Source of the DNA: Flexithrix dorotheae DSM 6795
Lineage (GTDB): Bacteria; Bacteroidota; Bacteroidia; Cytophagales; Flammeovirgaceae
NCBI RefSeq assembly: GCF_000379765.1
Contig: NZ_KB903455.1
Span: 1-48,032, forward strand
Reading direction: 5' to 3'
DNA: 48,032 bases
The notes under the pieces are model-generated. The model saw nothing but the letters and a program-made list of their open reading frames with translations. It searched no databases and was not told the origin of the DNA. Shown here piece after piece: positions 18,764 to 25,342 of this stretch. A program made the translations under genes and the position numbers. Positions within the stretch are counted from its first letter, which is position 1. Each line of letters opens with the position of its first letter.

Positions 18764-18771
18764 TACTTTTG
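18764..18771 (+). promoter_or_regulatory. Candidate -7 element of the msrB-DUF1223-msrA operon
   Basis: TACTTTTG, a full TAnnTTTG match, 47 bases before the msrB ATG. No TTG stands at the usual spacing, which suggests an activated promoter or another sigma factor. Confidence 0.45.
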
Positions 18772-18817
18772 TGACACTTTCCTTTTAGGTTTGTTATATT
18801 AAGAAAAACTTTAATAT

Positions 18818-19324
18818 ATGAAAAACCTAATAATAATTGCCATTGCCCTTCTGCTATTTTCAGCCTGTGCTTCAAATGGCCAGCAGCCAGGGAAAAAGGC
18901 AAAAGTAATGGAGAAAGTGGAAAAAACTGATGCAGAATGGAAAGCACAGCTCACCGCTGAACAGTATTATGTGACCCGGGAAAAAGGAACTGAAAGGGCT
19001 TTTACAGGTGAATTTGTCAACCATAAGGCAAAAGGTATATATACTTGTATTTGCTGTGATAATCCGCTGTTTAGTTCCAAAACCAAATTTAAATCGGGAA
19101 CAGGTTGGCCAAGCTATTATGAGCCTGTAGCCGATACGAGTGTAAATGAGGTAATTGACAAATCATTTGGGATGACCCGGATTGAAGTAGTCTGTGCCAA
19201 ATGTGATGCTCACCTGGGGCACGTTTTCAAGGATGGCCCTGAACCTACCGGATTGCGGTATTGTATCAATTCTGTGGCATTAGATTTTGCTGAAAAAAGT
19301 AAGCAAAGCGGAAATGAGAATTAA
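18818..19324 (+). CDS. msrB: Lipoprotein peptide-methionine (R)-S-oxide reductase
   Basis: Reduces methionine-R-sulfoxide in proteins. The 168-residue precursor has a lipoprotein signal peptide with lipobox LFSAC (Cys17). The following residues (ASNG) lack an acidic export signal, so it probably faces the periplasm. The SelR fold is complete: zinc cysteines Cys77/Cys80 (CICC) and Cys126/Cys129 (CAKC), the [10 protein letters not shown] substrate region, HLGHVF, and the catalytic Cys149 in RYCINS. It is the first gene of a three-gene unit in which every product carries a lipobox: MsrB, a DUF1223 protein, and MsrA. The next gene starts inside its last codons. Confidence 0.95.
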   Translation: MKNLIIIAIALLLFSACASNGQQPGKKAKVMEKVEKTDAEWKAQLTAEQYYVTREKGTERAFTGEFVNHKAKGIYTCICCDNPLFSSKTKFKSGTGWPSYYEPVADTSVNEVIDKSFGMTRIEVVCAKCDAHLGHVFKDGPEPTGLRYCINSVALDFAEKSKQSGNEN

Positions 19325-20072
19325 ATCTCCTATTCTATGGCTTCCTTGGCTGTTTTTAGTGAATAGCTGCATGGCTCAACAAGCCATGGATAAGGATAAT
19401 TCTTTTGTCTTTTTAGAATTGTTTACCTCTCAGGGATGTAGCAGTTGTGCAGCTGCAGATGTCTTAATTTCAGAAGTCATACAAAATACAGAGGAAACGT
19501 ATTCCAATGTGTTTGTCTTAACTTATCATGTGGATTATTGGGATTATTTAGGATGGGAGGATAAACTTGCAAATCCGGCATTCACCAAAAGGCAAAGAAG
19601 TTATGCCAAAATTTTGGGGAGCCCTAATGTATATACTCCGCAACTTGTGGCGAATGGGGAACTTCATTTTGTTGGTTCAGATAGAAGGAAACTGGCAGAT
19701 ATAGTTCAGGGAAATGATTTCAAAACTGCGGATGTGGAATTGAACCTGGAAATCGCCCAAAAAGGGCAAACACTGGATTTGCTTATTCGACTTGCCGGAG
19801 ATTTTAAGAATACTTTGGTCCGCATTGCTTTGGTGGAAAAAGGACTGATTACCCAAATCCAGGGCGGTGAAAATAAGGGAAGAACTATCCGGTATGATAA
19901 TGTAGTCAGGCAGTTTCAGTCAAGAGAAAGTGAAAAAGAAATATTTGAAAAATTAATTATAACGAAGAATATTAATTTCCAAAATGCTGAACTTATTGTT
20001 TTTGTTCAGGATAAAAACAGTTGGAAAGTTAAAGGAGTTAGTAAGTTGAAGCTTGAAGAAAAAATTGAGTAA
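19314..20072 (+). CDS. DUF1223 thioredoxin-like lipoprotein
   Basis: A 252-residue precursor. The start at 19314 is chosen because it overlaps the msrB stop by 11 bases, consistent with coupled translation, and gives a clean signal peptide with lipobox LVNSC (Cys19); the longer frame from 19287 would bury it. The mature part matches DUF1223: [15 protein letters not shown], with a redox-type CxxC at Cys42/Cys45, then [27 protein letters not shown] and YTPQLVANG. This family has a thioredoxin-like fold, and its biochemical role is undefined. Being sandwiched between msrB and msrA suggests that it passes electrons to one or both Msr enzymes in the envelope. That role is inference. Confidence 0.85.
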   Translation: MRIKSPILWLPWLFLVNSCMAQQAMDKDNSFVFLELFTSQGCSSCAAADVLISEVIQNTEETYSNVFVLTYHVDYWDYLGWEDKLANPAFTKRQRSYAKILGSPNVYTPQLVANGELHFVGSDRRKLADIVQGNDFKTADVELNLEIAQKGQTLDLLIRLAGDFKNTLVRIALVEKGLITQIQGGENKGRTIRYDNVVRQFQSRESEKEIFEKLIITKNINFQNAELIVFVQDKNSWKVKGVSKLKLEEKIE

Positions 20073-20074
20073 TT

Positions 20075-20707
20075 ATGGGAAAGAATAGTTTATTGTTTTT
20101 GATTTTAATTAATCTTTTTGCCTGTGAAGCCAATTCGCAGATAAAAGGAGATGTGAAAAAATTTGATAAAAAAATTATGGAAAAAGCAACATTTGGAGCT
20201 GGCTGTTTCTGGTGTGTAGAGGCGGTTTTTCAGGAAGTAAATGGGGTATACAAAGTAGAATCTGGTTATACCGGGGGAAAAGTGGCCAATCCAACCTACG
20301 AACAGGTTTGTAGTGGGTTAACTGGTCATGCCGAGGTGGCTCAAATTACCTACAATCCTAAAGAAGTTTCATTTGAAAAGCTGTTGTCAATTTTTTTCCA
20401 AACGCATGATCCAACTACTTTAAATAAACAGGGTGCAGATGTGGGAACGCAATACAGGTCAGCTATTTTTTACCACAATGCGTCCCAAAAGGAAATATCT
20501 GAAAAAGTGATTGGGGTTTTGAATGAGGAAAAAGCTTATCCATCACCCATTGTCACTGAAGTGACCAAATTGGGGAAATATTACCCTGCGGAAAATTATC
20601 ACCAGAATTATTATAAAAATAATCCAAACCAGGGCTATTGTTCGTATGTCATTCAACCGAAGTTGGAAAAGTTCAGAAAAGCATTCAAAGAAGATTTGAA
20701 GCAATAA
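20075..20707 (+). CDS. msrA: Lipoprotein peptide-methionine (S)-S-oxide reductase
   Basis: Reduces methionine-S-sulfoxide, the stereoisomer that MsrB does not handle. The 210-residue precursor has a lipobox LINLFAC (Cys17). The MsrA core starts near residue 36 with the catalytic motif GCFWC (Cys44, Cys47), followed by SGYTGG, GHAEVAQI, FFQTHDPT and GTQYRSAIF, and ends with the usual YHQNYYKNNPNQGYC resolving region. Only two bases separate it from the DUF1223 stop codon, so it is translated from the same message. The separate, all-lipoprotein arrangement differs from the fused MsrAB and from the MsrPQ system. Confidence 0.95.
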   Translation: MGKNSLLFLILINLFACEANSQIKGDVKKFDKKIMEKATFGAGCFWCVEAVFQEVNGVYKVESGYTGGKVANPTYEQVCSGLTGHAEVAQITYNPKEVSFEKLLSIFFQTHDPTTLNKQGADVGTQYRSAIFYHNASQKEISEKVIGVLNEEKAYPSPIVTEVTKLGKYYPAENYHQNYYKNNPNQGYCSYVIQPKLEKFRKAFKEDLKQ

Positions 20708-20750
20708 CTTTTAAACCAATTCTATAAAAAAATAACCCTTTACCATGTGC

Positions 20751-20788
20751 AAAAGCCCTTTTCCTTTTAGGAATGCGGGCTTTTTTTT
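20751..20788 (+). terminator. Terminator of the msr operon
   Basis: Stem AAAAGCCC / GGGCTTTT (20751-20758 and 20777-20784) with an inner TTCC/GGAA pair, followed by a run of T. Confidence 0.8.
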
Positions 20789-20814
20789 ATTAACTGTGAA
20801 AGGGAAATTGTGCA

Positions 20815-22017
20815 TTACCCTGGTTGCAATTCCACTTTTTTGCCTACCACCGAAAAATTATCATTGATAAAATTCTCATCCCAGAGGTTGGATATCACTG
20901 CTGTTAGTTTTGGGTTTTGCAATGCCCATAAATAGGCTTTAACCGGTGCTTTCATTTCCCCCGGAACAATTCGGTTTACTTTTTCAATTCGCCAGTTGGG
21001 GATAGGTTTTATCGCTTCATGGTGAGTGGCCACTGCCATAGCCGCCTTCATGGCGATTACCCCTACACCGTTATCATAAGCATGCCTAATGGCATCTTCC
21101 AGATAGCCTCCGTTTATCACATTGTAAGCACACATCACCACATCAAATTTCCCAGCATCAGTAGCAGCCCGCAATACACCAGCAGGATCATTGTGAGAGG
21201 AAACACCCAGATATCTCACCTTTCCCTCCTTTTTCAATTCTTCAAAAGTTTCGTTGATTTCCGGTATTTGTACTTCCTCTGCGCAATTGGCACCATGGGG
21301 ACACATCAGGATATCAAAATAATCGGTTTTGGCCCTCTTCAAACTGCCTTCTACTGAGGTTTTAATTTTATCTTTAAAAGCCTGACTACCATCTACTTTA
21401 TGTCCATATTCTTCTACCATAGCATTGGCCAGGAAAGTAGGGTCATTTGATTTTTGTTGGCCGGGCCAGTAAGTGAGGAAATATCCCGGTTTATCTACTC
21501 CTCTTGCTGCCCTTATTTCCCAGGCCTTTTTTAGAATAGCTTCCTGTTTTGCAGAAGGCAACCCATCATAAATATCACGGTATAACTGGCTTCTTACACT
21601 TGTAAATCCACTTACTTTAGTGGTCATAAAAACCTTTTCCCGCTTGGAAGAACTATCAATAATTTGGGCATAAGTTTCTTCACATTCGCCATTTCCGTAG
21701 GCAGGAGCCATATCCAGATAGTTCAGGCCTCTTTCCATTGCTATTTCTACTGGTCTGGTTTTTCCCTTTCTTACGGGGTCTCCACCATTTACCACTTCAG
21801 AAATCATCATTCCGGTTCTGCCCAGTTTTCTGTAGGCCATTCCAGCTTGTTTGTTTCGCCATTCTAGTGGGGCATTGGGAACCTGGTTTTGTGAAACCTT
21901 GGCATGTGACTGGGTGAGGGGTAAGGCTAAAATTCCTGCAGATGAGGCTGATAATGCAGTAAGAAAATTTCTTCTGGATGCCTGAGTTTTCTGGTTTTGT
22001 TTTTTATGATCTTTCAT
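20815..22017 (-). CDS. Tat-exported aldo/keto reductase
   Basis: NAD(P)H-dependent carbonyl reductase predicted to act outside the cytoplasm. Residues 1-40 are a twin-arginine signal (SRRNFLTALSAS, then a hydrophobic region ending SHA). The (beta/alpha)8 domain starts at YRKLGRTGMMISEV. The catalytic tetrad is present as Asp and Tyr in DMAPAYGNGE, Lys in MTTKVSG and His in MCPHGAN. The 400-residue length includes an extra loop around the DIYDGLPSAKQEAI stretch. Tat export suggests that it folds with its nucleotide before transport. The substrate is unknown, and there is no operon partner. It converges with the msr operon and shares no signals with it. Confidence 0.9.
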   Translation of the reverse strand: MKDHKKQNQKTQASRRNFLTALSASSAGILALPLTQSHAKVSQNQVPNAPLEWRNKQAGMAYRKLGRTGMMISEVVNGGDPVRKGKTRPVEIAMERGLNYLDMAPAYGNGECEETYAQIIDSSSKREKVFMTTKVSGFTSVRSQLYRDIYDGLPSAKQEAILKKAWEIRAARGVDKPGYFLTYWPGQQKSNDPTFLANAMVEEYGHKVDGSQAFKDKIKTSVEGSLKRAKTDYFDILMCPHGANCAEEVQIPEINETFEELKKEGKVRYLGVSSHNDPAGVLRAATDAGKFDVVMCAYNVINGGYLEDAIRHAYDNGVGVIAMKAAMAVATHHEAIKPIPNWRIEKVNRIVPGEMKAPVKAYLWALQNPKLTAVISNLWDENFINDNFSVVGKKVELQPG

Positions 22018-22335
22018 TTTAAGAATTTGATGCTTTTAAAAAATTGGTGCTGAGGGTTACTTAAAATTAGAAATAATTGAAATAAGATGAAAATTTATGA
22101 GCGTACAAATTGAGGATGGATAAATGCTTCTTTCTTCTGGTTTCCCTGATTTTTATTAAATCGCCTGATATAAAAGGGAATTTGCTAATTATTGATTTAA
22201 TAATCCTACTTCTTGGCTTATTAGCCAACAAAAAGTAGATTAGCAAAGATTTATTTATAAGTGATTAAGGGGGAATCCAATTCTAAAATTAAGTCTTGCT
22301 TTTATTCTTGAATTGCTAAATTTTTAAAACTTAAT
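22018..22335. other. Intergenic region between divergent AKR and aroQ genes
   Basis: Holds an imperfect inverted repeat at 22206-22236 with a perfect core TTGGC-TTATTA-GCCAA (22213-22228) and no T run, plus the aroQ promoter candidate. No gene is seen. Confidence 0.35.
22296..22324 (+). promoter_or_regulatory. Candidate promoter of aroQ
   Basis: TTG (22296-22298), an 18-base spacer, then TAAATTTT (22317-22324), seven of eight to TAnnTTTG. The start codon is 11 bases on, giving a very short leader. Confidence 0.4.
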
Positions 22336-22752
22336 ATGAAGATACTCATCATCAATGGACCTAACCTGAATTTGTTGGGCAAGCGTGAACCTGAAATATA
22401 TGGCACTCAAACATTTGAAGACTATTTCAAAATTTTGAAAACCAGATTTCCCGACATCACATTAGAATATTATCAATCCAATGTAGAAGGGTTTTTAATT
22501 GATAAATTGCATGAAGTAGGTTTTAGCTATGATGGCATAGTGATGAATGCCGGAGCCTATACCCATACTTCCATAGCCATTGCCGATGCCATTGCGGGTA
22601 TTCAAACCCCTGTAATTGAAGTACATATTTCTAATGTTCATGCGAGAGAATCCTTCCGTCATCATGGATTTATGAGTAAAAATTGTGTGGGTTCGATTGC
22701 CGGACTCGGTTTAAAGGGATATGATTTAGGTATTCAGTATTTCATTCCCTAA
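22336..22752 (+). CDS. aroQ: Type II 3-dehydroquinate dehydratase
   Basis: Third step of the shikimate pathway, 3-dehydroquinate to 3-dehydroshikimate, as a cytoplasmic dodecamer. All family signatures are present in 138 residues: GPNLNLLGKREPEIYG with the catalytic Tyr, YYQSNVEGFLID, NAGAYTHTSIAI, EVHISNVHARESFRHHG with the catalytic His. It ends a few residues earlier than the usual 145-150, which affects only the variable C-terminal helix. The gene stands alone and divergent from the aldo/keto reductase. Confidence 0.98.
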   Translation: MKILIINGPNLNLLGKREPEIYGTQTFEDYFKILKTRFPDITLEYYQSNVEGFLIDKLHEVGFSYDGIVMNAGAYTHTSIAIADAIAGIQTPVIEVHISNVHARESFRHHGFMSKNCVGSIAGLGLKGYDLGIQYFIP

Positions 22753-22870
22753 GAGACAAAAAAAATCACTTTTCCATAGAGTTGCTTAATTGTAAAAACC
22801 TGTAACCAGTAATACCAAACCAGCCAATTAACTACCAGTATTTTCAATTTTTTTATAGCATAAATAAAAC

Positions 22871-25315
22871 ATGAATACCACTTCCATAATCATAATTCTC
22901 ATTTGCTTCCTGCATCAATTTTCCTTTTCTCAGAAAAAGAAAGAAGCTCCGAAACCTGAAAAAACAATTGCAAATCATACCGCTGGTATGCAAAAGTTTT
23001 CGGGTTTTTTTGATTTTTACTGGGATGAAAATAAAGGGAAAATCTGGTTGGAAATTGGAGAATTTAATACGGAGTTTCTCTATGTAAATTCCCTTACTGC
23101 AGGAGTGGGGTCAAATGATATCGGATTGGACAGGAACCAATTGGGAAGTGAAAGGGTAGTCAAATTTGAGAAAATAGGGCCTAAAGTTTTGCTTATTCAA
23201 CCCAATTATAAGTATAGAGCCATAAGTGATAATCCCGAGGAAAGAAAAGCTGTGGAAGAAGCTTTTGCCCAATCGGTTTTATGGGGTTTTGAAGTGGATC
23301 TGGAAGAAAATGGGAAAGTTTTAGTAGATGCTACAAAATTCTTTTTTCAGGATGCCCATGATGTAGCAGGAAGGTTAAAAAGATCAAATCAGGGATCCTA
23401 TCAATTGAATGAATCAAGAAGTGCCATGTATCTGCCAGGAACAAAAAGTTTTCCCAAAAACTCTGAGTTTGAAGCCATTTTAACCTTTGTAGGAAAACCA
23501 ACCGGAGGCTATATCAGGTCGGTTACACCCACTCCAGGTGCAGTGACAGTAAGACAGCACCATTCCTTTGTAGAGCTCCCGGATGATAACTATGAAAAAA
23601 GAGCGTTTGATCCAAGGTCGGGATATTACCCGATTTCCTACATGGATTATGCAACACCCATTTCTGAGCCTATCTTAAAACAATTTATTGTGCGTCACAG
23701 GCTGAAGAAGAAAGATCCGAATGCAGCTGTAAGTGAAGCTGTTGAACCGATCATTTATTATCTTGACAGGGGCGCTCCAGAGCCCATAAAATCTGCTTTA
23801 ATAGAAGGCGCAGCCTGGTGGAATCAGGCTTTTGAAGCCATAGGATACAAAGATGCTTTTCAGGTGAAGCTGCTTCCGGAAGATGCTGACCCCATGGACG
23901 TTAGGTACAACCTGATCAATTGGGTGCATCGGTCTACCAGAGGCTGGTCGTATGGTAGTTCTGTGGTTGATCCCAGAACTGGTGAAATTATAAAAGGACA
24001 TGTGCTTTTAGGTTCCTTAAGAGTAAGACAGGACTTTTTAATTGCAGAAGGACTTTTGGCGCCCTATGAAGAAGGAAAACCGGTTTCTAAAGAAATGGAG
24101 GAAATGGCTTTGGCAAGGCTTCGACAACTTTCTGCGCATGAAGTTGGCCATACCATAGGGTTAATGCACAATTTTGCCGCAAGTCCCAAAGACAGGGCTT
24201 CGGTGATGGATTACCCTCATCCTTATTTTAAGCTAAAGGGTGATGGACGTATTGACCTTTCAGAAGCCTATGCGGTGGGAATAGGGGATTGGGATAAAGT
24301 GACTATTGCTTATGGTTATCAGGATTTTCCTGAGGGAAAGGATGATAAGGAAGAATTAGATAAAATCATTTCCAATTATATAAACAATGGCTTTACATTT
24401 ATTTCTGATGCAGATGCCCGACCTACAGGAGGTGCTCATCCTACAGCACATTTATGGGACAATGGTGAAGATGCAGTAGAAGAATTAAACAGATTGATGG
24501 AAATCAGAGCAAAGTTACTGGCTGATTTCTCTGAGAAAAACATTAGAAATGGTGCCCCAATGGCTACTTTAGAAGAAAGTCTGGTGCCGGTTTATATGAT
24601 GCATCGCTATCAGGTGGAAGCGGTATCCAAAATTTTGGGTGGATTACAATACAGTTTTGCCATCAAAGGGGACGGACAGGTGATTACAGAAATGGTGCCT
24701 GCTGAGGCTCAGGAAAAGGCTTTAGAAGCATTATTAAAAACACTAACTCCCGAAGCTTTGGCTATTCCTGAAGAATTAATCCAAAAGATTCCCCCTCGTC
24801 CGGTGGGTTACCCGCGATCAAGAGAAACTTTTAAATCCAGGAATGGCGTAACTTTTGACCCGGTTGCTGCCGCAGAATCAGCTGCACAAGCCTCTATTTC
24901 TTTATTGTTACACCCGGAAAGGGCTGGTAGACTGGTAGAATTCCATGATAGGAATAATGATTTGCCAGGATTTGAAATAGTAGTGGAAAAACTTATTAAG
25001 CAAACTTTTTCAGGTGATTTAAAGAAGAGTAGTTTGCAGAAAATGACAGCCGGGTTGCTGATTTATGAATTAATGAATTTATCTGAGAACAAAGCTGCTC
25101 ACTATGAAGTGAGGGCTATTGCCATGAATGCTTTAATCAGGATTAAGGATTTTTGGATAAGTAGAAATTTAATAGGTACCAATCCATTTTATGCCTACAT
25201 CACTACTGAAATATCAAGATTCCTTGAAAATCCATCTGCTGTAAAAATTCCCCAACCAGTTTCCCCACCAGATGGTTCACCGATTGGAATGGATAAACTT
25301 TGTGGGTGGAAATAA
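22871..25315 (+). CDS. Secreted zinc-dependent metalloprotease (zincin with DUF5117-type N-terminal region)
   Basis: An 814-residue exported protein. The signal peptide spans about 1-20 (IIIILICFLHQFSFS, before QKKK). Residues about 35-200 match the N-terminal region of a large Bacteroidota metalloprotease family (GFFDFYWDENKGKIWLEIGE, YVNSLTAGVGSNDIGLDR). The extended zinc motif HEVGHTIGLMH begins at His423, with Glu424 as the catalytic base and His433 as the third ligand, which places it in the metzincin-like group. A Met-containing turn SVMDYPHPYF follows. There is no T9SS C-terminal domain and no lipobox, so it is probably periplasmic or released. Substrates are unknown. The helicase gene begins 27 bases after its stop codon. 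Confidence 0.9.
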   Translation: MNTTSIIIILICFLHQFSFSQKKKEAPKPEKTIANHTAGMQKFSGFFDFYWDENKGKIWLEIGEFNTEFLYVNSLTAGVGSNDIGLDRNQLGSERVVKFEKIGPKVLLIQPNYKYRAISDNPEERKAVEEAFAQSVLWGFEVDLEENGKVLVDATKFFFQDAHDVAGRLKRSNQGSYQLNESRSAMYLPGTKSFPKNSEFEAILTFVGKPTGGYIRSVTPTPGAVTVRQHHSFVELPDDNYEKRAFDPRSGYYPISYMDYATPISEPILKQFIVRHRLKKKDPNAAVSEAVEPIIYYLDRGAPEPIKSALIEGAAWWNQAFEAIGYKDAFQVKLLPEDADPMDVRYNLINWVHRSTRGWSYGSSVVDPRTGEIIKGHVLLGSLRVRQDFLIAEGLLAPYEEGKPVSKEMEEMALARLRQLSAHEVGHTIGLMHNFAASPKDRASVMDYPHPYFKLKGDGRIDLSEAYAVGIGDWDKVTIAYGYQDFPEGKDDKEELDKIISNYINNGFTFISDADARPTGGAHPTAHLWDNGEDAVEELNRLMEIRAKLLADFSEKNIRNGAPMATLEESLVPVYMMHRYQVEAVSKILGGLQYSFAIKGDGQVITEMVPAEAQEKALEALLKTLTPEALAIPEELIQKIPPRPVGYPRSRETFKSRNGVTFDPVAAAESAAQASISLLLHPERAGRLVEFHDRNNDLPGFEIVVEKLIKQTFSGDLKKSSLQKMTAGLLIYELMNLSENKAAHYEVRAIAMNALIRIKDFWISRNLIGTNPFYAYITTEISRFLENPSAVKIPQPVSPPDGSPIGMDKLCGWK

Positions 25316-25342
25316 ATTTCAGCTATTTTCAGTTAGCTTTTT

